Below are positions 45,746 through 57,913 of a DNA stretch of 64,000 nucleotides, piece by piece. Location: contig OY744616.1 in NCBI GenBank assembly GCA_963556255.1, positions 667,777-731,776 of the forward strand, written 5' to 3'. Each line of letters starts with the position of its first letter. Position 1 is the first letter of the stretch. The notes under the pieces were generated by a model. It did not search any database. It saw only the letters and a list, made by a program, of their open reading frames with translations, and was not told the origin of the DNA. The position numbers and the translations under genes were made by a program. The DNA is from Allolobophora icterica. Its lineage: Eukaryota; Annelida; Clitellata; Crassiclitellata; Lumbricidae.

Positions 45746-45773
45746 TGGACGCATGCTATAATTACATGCTATA

Positions 45774-45778
<5 letters not shown>

Positions 45779-45814
<36 letters not shown>
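45779..45814. repeat. (TA)n microsatellite abutting the LINE tail
   Basis: TA repeats directly next to the (TTTGA)n tail of the minus-strand LINE. Confidence 0.9.
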
Positions 45815-45816
<2 letters not shown>

Positions 45817-46182
45817 AATCAAATCAAAATCAAAAGTCTTTATTGCAACCAAAAAAAACCAAAACGTAACAAGCTTTCCATATATCAACGTAAAAAACCA
45901 CAAGAAAAATACATCTTTTCGATTGTAAATACAACATATAAATACTGGTTAAAGGTTGCAAAGGGTGGCCCCAAAGGGATATAATCCCGCTAGGCGGGGT
46001 CACCCATACAACGTATTATAATTTCTAAATTCATGGCTGGCTTTTCTTAATTAAGTTCAAACTCGCTTAACTAAATTCTTAACTAAATGGCTCAACAGCC
46101 GGGCCCCGGTGCACGTACACGCCTACCAATTGGAGATGTCTCTTCTATTAATTAAGGCTTTATCATATAAAACTGGGGGGAG

Positions 46183-49100
46183 CTATACATTAATTAGATA
46201 TTCTCTTAGTTGAAGTTTAAATTCGAAGCGATTTTTAGAGTGCCGAATTTCAAGAGGAGTCTCATTCCAAAGTTGTGGCCCTGATGCTTTCATACTAAAT
46301 TCTCTTATATTTGTACGAGCCCGTATTGGGCGATATGTAGCTGCTGTTCTAGTGTTATGTGCATGGATTTGTGATCCCATGGTAAAATATCCCCTGAACG
46401 ACTTTGGGAGTAAGTTCCGTTCATACTGATATACGAATTCTACTATTTGCATTCTTCTAATTTGATCGATTTTTAATATATTTAAATTCTTGAATATTGG
46501 GTCAGAGTGTTCTCTTCGAGGGGACCCATTTATTATTCTCACGGCTTTTTTTTGCAGTAACATTAGTTTATTAAGTCTGGACTCATAATTAGAAGCCCAT
46601 ATCATACTACCGTAGCTTAAATAGGGGTATATTAGTGAATAATATAGGTTCAGTCTGATGTCCTTGGGAAGCAAGTATGATACTCTAGATATTATCCCTA
46701 TAATTTTGGCAATTTTCAATGTGATATAATTGATGTGATCCTTCCAATTTAAGTGTTGATCAACGTATATGCCAAGAAATTTAGTAGTTTTAACTTGGGT
46801 AATGGGTACTCCATCAATTTGTAATTCCACATCAACTACTTTGATTTTTCTATGCGATTTAAATAATATGAAATTTGTCTTATCAATGTTAAGGGTGAGT
46901 TTATTTGCTGCAAACCATGTGTTTATAGTTGCTAGTTCCTTATTAACAATCTCAGTAAGGGATACCCAGGAGCTGTTTGAGTAAAAAATATTGGTGTCAT
47001 CTGCGAATAGTATAAAATGCATGACTTTTGAGGTGTTTGCTAGGTCGTTTATATATAAAAGAAATAGAAGTGGTCCGAGGTTTGAGCCTTGTGGAACTCC
47101 ATGAGTGATATACCCAATATCTGATAATATACCATTACATGCCACCTTTTGGGTTCTATTTTGTAAATAACTTTGAAACCATTTTAACTGTGTCCCTCTT
47201 ACTCCGTAGTTAGATAACTTTTTTAACAAGATGTTATGGTCCACAGTGTCAAATGCTTTTGCTAGGTCGATGAATATTCCAACTGAATATTCATTATTGT
47301 CTATTGCCTTAGAAATTCTATCTTCCATTTCTAAAAGTGCCATAGAAGTAGAGTGCCCCTGTCTAAACCCATGCTGCGCCGGGTGTATTATATCCGCCGA
47401 ATTTATATAATTGCTAATTCTATCATATACAATTTTTTCGAAATACTTAGCAAAATATGGGAGAACTGATATTGGCCTATAATTGGTCACATTTTCTGTA
47501 TCTCCTTTTTTAAAAATTGGTGTTATTTTAGCTATTTTGAGTGAGTCCGGGACCACACCGGTTAGAAGAGAACAGTTAATTATTTCCACCAAAGGATACA
47601 CTATCATAGATAAATTGGGGGTAGCGATATATGGGTCAATCTCGTCCACTCCTGCTGCATGGTTTTTTTTTAGCATCTTTCCTATTTTCATAATCTCCTC
47701 CTGGGAAGTTAGGGTCAGTCCCATTGAATTACATCGTGAAGGGGGCATATAATCCTCGAAGGAACAAACTGAGTTTTGAATTTTACTCGCTAAATCGGTC
47801 GCTATACTGGTGAAATATTTATTAAACATGTTTGCTATTTGCTCTGGGTCATTTATTTTATCTCCGTTTACTATTAATGAGTCCATTTTTACCTTTTTGT
47901 CTTCTATGTTCATCGCTGCTCTGATAACTTTCCATGTCATCTTCATATCATTATGATGTTTATAAAATTCCTCTGCATAGTAGTTCTTTTCGGCATTAAT
48001 TCGAAGTGTTTTAAATTTATTCCTATACTGTACAAATTTTAATTTATTTTGTTGGTTTGGACATTTCAGGTATTTTATGTATAAGAGATTTTTCTTTTTG
48101 CAAGATTTCAGCAGTCCTGCCGTCATCCACGGCTGTTTCGATTTTACCTTATGCTTTGTCACTTCTCTATGTGGAAAGGCTTCATTATAGGCCCGACTAT
48201 ATTTCTCCAAAAAACTTTCATAGGCTTCATTCGCGTTACTTTTATCACAGAGACTTATAACCTCATCCCAATTCATCTCTGTCAGGGTTCTTTGAAACTG
48301 ATCCTTTCCTGCCTCAGTTATTACTCTTTGAGTCCTATCTTCGCACTTTCTTTTATATACATTCTCCAAGGAAAAACTTGCGTAAATCGGCAAATGGTCG
48401 GATATGTCAGAGATGACTATGTATGAGTTTTGCAACTTGGACCATGAGCTACAATATATATTGTCTATTAAAGTACGTGTAGAGGAGGTAATTCTAGTTG
48501 GTTTAGTTATGGTTGGCAGGTAGTGATGTGCTATTAAAGAGTTATAGAATATGTTGGAATCTCTGTGTTCATTTAGTTTGAGTAAGTCTATATTAAAATC
48601 TCCCATTATTATTATCTGCTTAGAGCTATCCCGGATTCCAGTTACCAATTCATCAAATTCCTCATTGAAATCTTTTAATTGCAGACCGGGTGCTCTATAA
48701 ATTACTCCTATTATTGGGTTCGAATTTTTTAGAAGCAGTCTTATAAAAAGACTTTCATACGTTTTATGGTTTTTGTAGCCTTCTTTAGGTTCATACAGCT
48801 GAAATTTTAGAGTATCTTTAACCAATAGTCCTACTCCGCCACCTCTTTCTCCCAGCCTAGCCTTCCCTATGAAGTCATAACCAGGGATTTGGATAGTTTC
48901 TTCCAGGCTACCATCCAACCATGTTTCCGATAATGCAACAATTGATATTTGGAGTCCCTCCACTAATTCCCTGATTTCAGTTAATTTAGGCAGTACACTT
49001 CTGCAGTTTATGTGGAGGAGTCTTAAGTTAGTTCCTTCGTACTCACTCTCCTCCTTAATCTTTTTAGCGAGCATATGTGGTGATATGTAATCACTTGACC

Positions 49101-49389
49101 AGTTCACATTCTGAAAGTAATTAATGTCAGGATCTGTATTCATGCTGCTCAAGGTTTCTTCTTCATCTTCATTAAAAATTACATCTAATTCTTCCTCCCC
49201 TTCTATCTCTTCTATTACAATTAACTCCCTTTCTAGTCTGAGTTCCTCAGTGAGTTCCTCATTCGTATTTTCATCACTATCATCTGTTAAATTTAGCCTG
49301 GTTCCATTACATATATAACAGGTTCTTGAGAGTCGAGCGTTATAGCTTCCACTTGTATTATCTAACCCAGCATAATTAGCATCGCCCAC
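46183..49389 (-). CDS. LINE ORF2: APE endonuclease and reverse transcriptase, 1,068 residues
   Basis: The enzyme nicks genomic DNA and reverse-transcribes LINE RNA in the nucleus. N-terminus: CYIC at 24-27, perhaps the stub of the PHD-like finger seen in the related LINE at 39-40 kb, then an acidic stretch (40-80). APE endonuclease about 122-345: LLHINCRSVLPKL (Asn), ALSETWLD (Glu155), GDFNIDLL near 263, SDHLPI near 331. Reverse transcriptase about 590-880: YRPISVLPYFAKYFEKIVYD near 636, FIDLAKAFDTVDH, HGVPQGSNLGPLLFLLYIND, FADDT near 797. A C-terminal tail follows. No stop or frameshift. The clade (CR1/L2-like, Jockey group) is judged by motif style only. Confidence 0.93.
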   Translation of the reverse strand: MGDANYAGLDNTSGSYNARLSRTCYICNGTRLNLTDDSDENTNEELTEELRLERELIVIEEIEGEEELDVIFNEDEEETLSSMNTDPDINYFQNVNWSSDYISPHMLAKKIKEESEYEGTNLRLLHINCRSVLPKLTEIRELVEGLQISIVALSETWLDGSLEETIQIPGYDFIGKARLGERGGGVGLLVKDTLKFQLYEPKEGYKNHKTYESLFIRLLLKNSNPIIGVIYRAPGLQLKDFNEEFDELVTGIRDSSKQIIIMGDFNIDLLKLNEHRDSNIFYNSLIAHHYLPTITKPTRITSSTRTLIDNIYCSSWSKLQNSYIVISDISDHLPIYASFSLENVYKRKCEDRTQRVITEAGKDQFQRTLTEMNWDEVISLCDKSNANEAYESFLEKYSRAYNEAFPHREVTKHKVKSKQPWMTAGLLKSCKKKNLLYIKYLKCPNQQNKLKFVQYRNKFKTLRINAEKNYYAEEFYKHHNDMKMTWKVIRAAMNIEDKKVKMDSLIVNGDKINDPEQIANMFNKYFTSIATDLASKIQNSVCSFEDYMPPSRCNSMGLTLTSQEEIMKIGKMLKKNHAAGVDEIDPYIATPNLSMIVYPLVEIINCSLLTGVVPDSLKIAKITPIFKKGDTENVTNYRPISVLPYFAKYFEKIVYDRISNYINSADIIHPAQHGFRQGHSTSMALLEMEDRISKAIDNNEYSVGIFIDLAKAFDTVDHNILLKKLSNYGVRGTQLKWFQSYLQNRTQKVACNGILSDIGYITHGVPQGSNLGPLLFLLYINDLANTSKVMHFILFADDTNIFYSNSSWVSLTEIVNKELATINTWFAANKLTLNIDKTNFILFKSHRKIKVVDVELQIDGVPITQVKTTKFLGIYVDQHLNWKDHINYITLKIAKIIGIISRVSYLLPKDIRLNLYYSLIYPYLSYGSMIWASNYESRLNKLMLLQKKAVRIINGSPRREHSDPIFKNLNILKIDQIRRMQIVEFVYQYERNLLPKSFRGYFTMGSQIHAHNTRTAATYRPIRARTNIREFSMKASGPQLWNETPLEIRHSKNRFEFKLQLREYLINV

Positions 49390-49951
49390 AGTGTCTTTAC
49401 TCCCTTCCCTGTATGTATCTACTAATTGACTGCACGTGCACCATCGGCCCGGCCCGCGAGTATCTGTCGCCAGCTGAATTAGTTCCAGCGTATGGTCATT
49501 CCTGCGTTTGACTCTGTTTATGTCCCTAGCATTTCAATTTAGTATATATAGTCCTGTTTATATGTCTCTCTATATATATCATATCAAATAGTCCTATGCC
49601 TAAAGTTCAATGCAATCAGTCTAATAATCAGCCTACATTCAGGCCTTGAGATCTGAATCATCACTTATACATATGTATATAAATCAAACAAAAAATCCAC
49701 CAAAGAGAACAGTGTTTGTAACAGTAGAATTACTGCAACCTTTAAGCAGTAGCAGTTAATTAATTCCATAACAAATTCTCTTGTTTCAATCTACTGTATC
49801 ATTCTATAGAATTCATCTCCTATATGTCTCACAAGTACCTCCATCTATCATCATACCAATGACAGGCATTCTTGCAGACAAACGAGTTACATGTATAACG
49901 CAAGCAGAGAAAGGTTTTTACAATTGTGACCAATCGGGTCAAATCATCGAC

Positions 49952-50360
49952 CACACAAAGAAGTACTAGTAATGAATGCAATGTATGTAATGAAAATGAC
50001 TCCTAAGTAGCTTATACTATGGTTATCAATCTTTTTGGTAGGTCTCTAAAGATGCATGTTCATCGATTCCTTCCAGTGCTTTTCGATTACACAAAGAAGT
50101 ACTAGTAATGTAATGCAATGTAATGTGATGTAAATAACTCCTAAGTAGCTTATACTATGGTTATCAATCTTTTTTGTAGGTCTCTAAAGCTGCATGTTCA
50201 TCTACTCCTTCCAGTGCTTTTCGATTACACAAGGAAGTACTAGTAATGTGATGCAATGTAATGTAATGTAAATAACTCCGAAGTACCTCATACTATGGTT
50301 ATCAATCCCTTTGGTAGGTCTTTAAGGATGCATGTTCATCTAGTCCTTCCAGAGTTTTTC
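49952..50360. repeat. Three-copy ~137-bp tandem repeat in the LINE inter-ORF region
   Basis: Units starting 'acacaaagaagtactagtaa' at about 49,952, 50,089 and 50,227, each containing 'cttatactatggttatcaat'. Copies differ by a few bases. Confidence 0.85.
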
Positions 50361-50456
50361 CCAGGCCAAACTATTGGGAGATAAGATAATATTTGCTCTT
50401 ATGTCCAGTGAACCTTTTATGTAGAGCAAATAAGTAAATAAGTGGGCTACTGTGCC

Positions 50457-51356
50457 TTAATGATGCTTTATCAGCGTCGAATCAACGTGAGGTGAGCTGG
50501 AGGATAAGTGCGACTTCTCTGCTCCTTCCGTGCCCATGTAAGGTAAGTCGTCTATTCGAAGAAGCTTCTTTAGCGTACTCACATTGTGGATTTTCAGTGG
50601 TTTGTCTCCCGGTTTTTCGGTGGTGCGGAGGTACACTACTCCTCCCATAGTCCAGGTAGATAACACTTTTCCTTCCTTCATAAGGCTCCTTGCCTTTGCG
50701 TAGGTTTGCGCGGCTTGGGATGATAGGTGTTCATTGATGTAGGTCCGCGATTTTTTTAGAGTGAAGCGGGCTGCATAGACCAGATTTCTGGTCTTCATTT
50801 CCCGAAACTTAACCACTAGCGATCGATGGGTTTCCTTCCCTCTCTTTGGTAGTCTGTAGGCCGATTCAATATCTCTCTCGTCGACTGACAAGCCTAATGT
50901 TTTATTACAAAGCGACAGGACTGCTTCAGTGGCTTCCCTTTCTGCTGATCCTTTAGATCCTTGATAGGTATCCACTTCCTGAAGCCCGCAGATTACCAAG
51001 TTAGGTAGCCTCGCCTCTGCTTCCATGCGGTCCACTTTGTTTTGCAGTCGATCGATTTCCTCCTCTAGGAGGTTTTGTTTGTTTTGCAGTTTCTTGGTAT
51101 GTGCAGTGACTTGTGCCGTTATATTCTTTTCCACAAATGGGTTTAGTTTGTTTAGAATTCTGTCAATGATTTTGTCTAATTTCTTCTCAAGGATTTCATC
51201 TAATTTCTTCTCAAGGATTTCGTCTAACTTCTTCTCAAGGATTTCGTCGATTGCTGGGGAGAGAGTTTGCGTAAGTCTGTCAACGAGAAGTTCCGTTACC
51301 TTTTCCTCTTTCATGAGTTCGACTAGCTCCTCAACTTTTGCTGCTTTCTTAGCCAT
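50457..51356 (-). CDS. LINE ORF1: coiled-coil nucleic-acid-binding protein, 299 residues
   Basis: Probable RNA-binding chaperone of the LINE ribonucleoprotein. Residues 1-115 form a Lys/Glu/Leu coiled coil with an in-frame repeat EILEKKLD three times (about residues 38-60). The following domain, LVICGLQEVDTY, then ERDIESAYRLPKRGKETHRS and LVVKFREMKTRNLVY, has the RRM-like and C-terminal-domain pattern of L1-ORF1-type proteins. The C-terminus KARSLMKEGKVLSTWTMGGV ends in a Ser/His-rich tail. It lies 1.07 kb upstream of ORF2 on the same strand; its counterpart fragment at 40.4-40.6 kb has the same relation to its ORF2. Confidence 0.88.
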   Translation of the reverse strand: MAKKAAKVEELVELMKEEKVTELLVDRLTQTLSPAIDEILEKKLDEILEKKLDEILEKKLDKIIDRILNKLNPFVEKNITAQVTAHTKKLQNKQNLLEEEIDRLQNKVDRMEAEARLPNLVICGLQEVDTYQGSKGSAEREATEAVLSLCNKTLGLSVDERDIESAYRLPKRGKETHRSLVVKFREMKTRNLVYAARFTLKKSRTYINEHLSSQAAQTYAKARSLMKEGKVLSTWTMGGVVYLRTTEKPGDKPLKIHNVSTLKKLLRIDDLPYMGTEGAEKSHLSSSSPHVDSTLIKHH

Positions 51357-51420
51357 GGCTTTCGCGGGTTCTTTTAGATCCGTAGTTGTAGTTGTTAATT
51401 TTTGAGATCACAGTCACTTC

Positions 51421-51924
51421 ACATTGATTGTAGATTTTTGTTCGCTAGTGTAATGTACAATGAATTTGACAATGTGTTCCTTGCGTAGTCCGGATTTAAC
51501 AAAAATAGTAACAATCTTTGGTGACACGTTATGTTTATCCGGTAGCGATTATTGCGTAGGCCTACATATCCGTTGTTATGAACATCTACTGAGAGTTGAT
51601 TTACTTGTTTGGTCCACGATTAGGCCTACTCGCCCCTTATAACGTATCGTTCTATTTCGCCTGTTGCTTGTGTTTACCTAATCTGGTGTACGTCGCCCAT
51701 CCTTCATTTTTTTCTAACCACAATTTACTCGTTTTTGCGTTATTTTCACCAATTCGAGCAGTACGACGAAAATTTGTTCTCCATCCGAGGTCCTTACTGC
51801 CTAAATTCGGAATTGTACCACTTTTTAAGCTTTAAATTACGTCGTAGTTCGCATAATTTCCAAAATTTCGCAGGACAACCGCAACGCTTTCACCACTCAC
51901 TCGGCAGCCATAACATATATAGAA
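51421..51924. other. Probable LINE 5' region or unassigned flank
   Basis: No gene. Two TAGGCCTA octamers (51,557 and 51,621). Could be the 5' UTR of the LINE; the boundary is not visible. Confidence 0.35.
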
Positions 51925-51946
51925 TCAATATATATATATATATATA

Positions 51947-54618
<2,672 letters not shown>

Positions 54619-54745
54619 GCGTTGTTCACCAGAGTGCTGTTTGGAAGCTGCTTTAATAAGAATATACTTACTTACATGCTTGTTGTTTATGCTCTATGAG
54701 GGTCATTAGATTAGATTTTATCAGATTATACTGGAATAAATATTA

Positions 54746-55459
54746 ATGCTATTAAACAGGCCTACTGATGAATTTGTAGAACCTGCAGAACCTACTGATG
54801 ATCGAATTCGCTCGCGACGGCGGTCGAGTGGACATTCCTCTGAATCACACTCCCATTCCCTAAGACAGCCCTCTGCAAGACATTCCCATTCACGAAGACA
54901 ATCCTCTGCAAGACATTCCCATTCACGAAGACAATCCTCTGCAAGACATTCCCATTCACGAAGACAATCCTCTGCAAGACATTCCCATTCACGAAGACAA
55001 TCCTCTGCAAGACATTCCCATTCACGAAGACAATCCTCTGCAAGACATTCCCATTCACGAAGACAATCCTCTGCAAGACATTCCCATTCACGAAGACAAT
55101 CCTCTGCAAGACATTCCCATTCACGAAGACAATCCTCTGCAAGACATTCCCATTCCCGAAGGCAATCCTCTGCAAGACATTCCCATTCACGAAGACAATC
55201 CTCTGCAAGACATTCCCATTCACGAAGACAATCCTCTGCAAGACATTCCCATTCACGAAGACAATCCTCTGCAAGACATTCCCATTCACGAAGGCAATCC
55301 TCTGCAAGACATTCCCATTCACGAAGACAATCCTCTGCAAGACATTCCCATTCTCGAAAACACTCATCTGATAGACGGTCCCGATCCAGACGACGTTCTA
55401 TTACAAGATCCTCTCCAGTCGGAGGTCTTTCTTCGGGACAACGATCAGTAAGATCATAA
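54746..55459 (+). CDS. Arg/Ser/His-rich repeat protein (RS-domain-like), 237 codons
   Basis: The frame starts MLLNRPTDEFVEPAEPTDDR, continues IRSRRRSSGHSSESHSHS, then 15 near-identical 11-residue units RQSSARHSHSR (33-bp units starting every 33 bases from 54,875 to 55,337), and ends DRRSRSRRRSITRSSPVGGL before a stop. The unique flanks on both sides are also RS-rich, which favours real coding on this strand, as in splicing-factor RS domains. However, 33 is a multiple of three, so the minus strand is open too (311 codons, LREWECLAEDC units). No promoter or splice evidence settles it; it could be a minisatellite only. Confidence 0.45.
   Translation: MLLNRPTDEFVEPAEPTDDRIRSRRRSSGHSSESHSHSLRQPSARHSHSRRQSSARHSHSRRQSSARHSHSRRQSSARHSHSRRQSSARHSHSRRQSSARHSHSRRQSSARHSHSRRQSSARHSHSRRQSSARHSHSRRQSSARHSHSRRQSSARHSHSRRQSSARHSHSRRQSSARHSHSRRQSSARHSHSRRQSSARHSHSRKHSSDRRSRSRRRSITRSSPVGGLSSGQRSVRS
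54875..55369. repeat. 33-bp minisatellite, 15 copies
   Basis: Unit 'gcaagacattcccattcacg' plus 13 more bases. Copies are almost identical; a few carry A/G or C/A changes. Confidence 0.95.
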
Positions 55460-55489
55460 CCTCGAAATTCTAACCCAACCAATGCAACT

Positions 55490-55655
55490 GTATTTGATAT
55501 TGCCCTCCTTCCAAAGCTCAGAAGTGGACACGACCATTCGACAGAACATAGATGGCGCTGGGTCGCTACGCAGTGGCTTGAGGTAGATTCAAACCCTGCG
55601 ACCCTTCGGCTACAAGGCACAGAACATACCGCTACACCACCGCGTCCCACATCCA
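55490..55655 (-). mobile_element. tRNA-derived SINE
   Basis: The minus strand starts GGGACGCGGTGGTGTAGCGG (A box TGGTGTAGCGG) and has B box GGGTTTGAATCTACC about 40 bases later, then a non-tRNA body to about 55,490. The promoter boxes and spacing fit a tRNA-derived SINE head; no intact cloverleaf. Confidence 0.65.
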
Positions 55656-55747
55656 ATATCGGAAGATCTATTCACGTCCAAGAAATCTCCTTGCATACTC
55701 ATAATACTCACATTTACAAACAGAAATGCACATAACATGCATACATG

Positions 55748-56848
55748 CACTGGCGTAAACTTGTCCAAGATATTGGGGGGGGGCATATGGGGTCTGGACC
55801 AGAGGTGCCAAAAAACCAGGCTTTTTCAAGATGAAAAGTTAATTTTTGTGATTGTTTTTTTTTCGTTTTTTTCGTTTTTATGGTTTTTGTTGTTTTGATT
55901 ATTTTTAAGATTTTCGGATTTCGGATCATAAAAATCATGAAAAATGGCACAAACAAGAGCTCAGACTCAGTTTAATTCAGTTGCGATTTCCGAAAATTAA
56001 AAATCATTAAATAAATGTTATTAAAATAACTTCTAAAAAAATAAGAAATTAATTTTTTTAAACAAAAAAACTAATTTTGTGATTATCTTTTGTTTTTATT
56101 TAAAATCAAGAACCGAAAAACTTTTTGGTCTGGACAGTCAGCAGAGGCTTCAAAAACCGAAAAACTTTTTCACCTCTGGTCTGGACAGTCAGCAGAGGCT
56201 TCAAAAACCGAAAAACTTTTTCACCTCCGGTCTGGACAGTCAGCAGAGGCTTCAAAAACCGAAAAACTTTTTCACCTCTGGTCTGGACAGTCAGCAGAGG
56301 CTTCAAAAACCGAAAAACTTTTTCACCTCTGGTCTGGACAGTCAGCAGAGGCTTCAAAAACCGAAAAAAGTTTTCACCTCTGATCTGGACAGTCAGCAGA
56401 GGCTTCAAAAACCGAAAAACGTTTTCACCTCTGGTCTGGACAGTCAGCAGAGGCTTCAAAAACCGAAAAAAGTTTTCACCTCTGATCTGGACAGTCAGCA
56501 GAGGCTTCAAAAACCGAAAAAAGTTTTCACCTCTGATCTGGACAGTCAGCAGACGCTTCCGGTGTTACGTTACTGCGTATGAAATGGGGCTTTTTGTTTA
56601 CATGTGAATTTGTTTCATATTGAAGATATTGAAGATAAAAATGAATCTTTCTACTCATTATGAATTTCTGATAGTATTTCAGTTCTATGTCTCTGTTTTT
56701 CTGTTTCTGAAGAAATTTGTCTATATTGAAACATAATATTTTAATATTTGAAGAAATTCTCCTCTCGATTTTTTTGGGGGGCATTGCCCCGACTCCTCAA
56801 TTATTGGGAGGCACGTGCCCCGGCTGCCCTCCAGAGTCTACGCCTATG
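55748..56848. mobile_element. hAT-type element with internal minisatellite, 1,101 bp
   Basis: Left end CACTGGCGTAAACT, right end AGTCTACGCCTATG, flanked by the perfect 8-bp repeat CATACATG (55,740-55,747; 56,849-56,856). The ends belong to the same CATAGGCGTA family as the MITEs at 30,146 and 35,058. Interior: AT-rich plus a 51-bp tandem array; no transposase. Confidence 0.85.
56131..56570. repeat. 51-bp minisatellite, about nine copies
   Basis: Units start 'tggacagtcagcagaggctt' at 56,131 and every 51 bases to 56,539. As 51 is a multiple of three, three frames stay open (for example GLDSQQRLQKPKNFFTS), but these are repeat-driven and not evidence of a gene. Confidence 0.95.
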
Positions 56849-57125
56849 CATACATGCATACATACATACATACATACATACATACATTCATTCATTCATT
56901 CATTCTGAAAATTTAATGAAGCTCCATGAAGTTACCTACTCAGAAGCGCTCCCAGCCCAAACAAGGCATGTACATACATACATACGTTAATATTCATTCA
57001 TACATTCATTCATTCGAGAATTTATGCATAGCGCTCCTTCAAGGAAGTACTCAGAGGCGCTCCCGACACCCGAATTTTCAAACAGAGCAGTCTAGGCTAA
57101 TATGCATCCATTCATTCATTTATTA
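56849..57125. repeat. (CATA)n/(TTCA)n microsatellites and a diverged ~120-bp duplication
   Basis: CATACATA and CATTCATT runs at 56,849-56,905, 56,966-57,015 and 57,103-57,122, alternating with two related 'agcgctcc...actcagaagcgctcc' segments. Confidence 0.8.
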
Positions 57126-57172
57126 AATAATCTCTAGAAATTCAGGAATTAATTTTTTACTAAAAAAATTGT

Positions 57173-57385
57173 ATGACTGTATCTATGAATATGATTTGTG
57201 TTCAAGAAATCAACGTTGAAAAGGCGTCGCTCAAAAAGAATCGTGCGTTCGAAAGCGATACGATCACGACCGACTCGACGAGCCCGATCACGACCGACTC
57301 GACGAGCCCGATCACGACCGACTCGACGAGCCCGATCAAGGGGCAGAAGGCTAAAGTGAAAACAGATGCTGTTATGTTAGTGTGA
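57173..57385 (+). CDS. Candidate exon with TTDSTSPI repeats
   Basis: The reading MTVSMNMICVQEINVEKASL, then KKNRAFESDTITTDSTSPI with the 8-residue TTDSTSPI motif three times (24-bp repeat, 57,266-57,337), ends KGQKAKVKTDAVMLV. The repeat block has a GC/CpG content far above its surroundings. It is not recognised as a family. It may be a Thr/Ser-rich exon of a plus-strand gene with the candidate exon at 57,725; no proof of splicing. Confidence 0.3.
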   Translation: MTVSMNMICVQEINVEKASLKKNRAFESDTITTDSTSPITTDSTSPITTDSTSPIKGQKAKVKTDAVMLV

Positions 57386-57724
57386 TAATTTGACTTAAAT
57401 AGCAAATCCATTCTTTGAATTACTAATTGTAATTGTAATAAGTAACTTCTATTGCGCCGGTGTAAAATTCACAAGGCATCAACCGATGGCGCACCAAAAC
57501 CAAGTCGTAATGACGTCACTATCCTGATGATCAGTCCATAAGACAGAGAGAGAGGCAGCCTATGGTGGATAAGTAATTTGAATAAGTTTTAAGTTGAGAA
57601 CGAAATGACACATGCGACTGAGCAGAACGGACAGACACAGCGATAGGCGTCACGAAGGCAGAGTTTTAAAAATGTTATCTGGGGAATGTTATGTGTTGTG
57701 TTTTCTTATGTTACTTTATTGTAG

Positions 57725-57810
57725 AAGGCATTGCAAAAACATCAAAAGCAGATACAAAAAACAGAAAATTTCAAAATAACCAAAGAACTTCACCAGAGGA
57801 GGAGGAGGAG
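57725..57810 (+). CDS. Candidate short exon (GIAKTSKADTK...EEEEE)
   Basis: 86 bp between acceptor TTTATTGTAG and donor GTAGGT, reading GIAKTSKADTKNRKFQNNQR, then TSPEEEEE (2 nt plus 28 codons). A charged, disordered segment. The splice signals are good but the evidence is otherwise only composition. Neighbouring exons are uncertain. Confidence 0.35.
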
Positions 57811-57913
57811 GTAGGTCAGATTTCTATGTGTCTATATGTAACGTGGTAAAATTCAAATGGCGACGCATAGACTGCTAAGGAGCTAGGCATGAATCAGGGG
57901 TCTCTTCTTAGAC

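Larger units (their letters stand above)
45815..51420 (-). mobile_element. Apparently full-length, intact CR1/L2-like LINE
   Basis: On the minus strand: a 5' region near 51,420 (its true 5' end is uncertain and may reach about 51,905), ORF1 (51,356-50,457), a 1.07-kb inter-ORF region with a three-copy tandem repeat, ORF2 (49,389-46,183), and a 3' UTR with a strong double hairpin at 45,963-46,010, ending in (TTTGAT)n at 45,815. Both ORFs are uninterrupted with catalytic residues present, so this could be an active or very recently active copy. Confidence 0.88.

Noticed and set aside
49952..50360. CRISPR-like array
   Set aside because: Three adjacent 137-bp units without spacers inside a LINE in an animal genome.
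54721..55656. 311-codon minus-strand frame of LREWECLAEDC repeats
   Set aside because: It is the antisense reading of a 33-bp repeat that is open on both strands; its unique flanks show no domain and less consistent composition than the plus-strand RS frame.
56079..56607. Long plus and minus frames over the 51-bp repeat
   Set aside because: Three frames are open only because the unit length is a multiple of three; the array lies inside a transposon.
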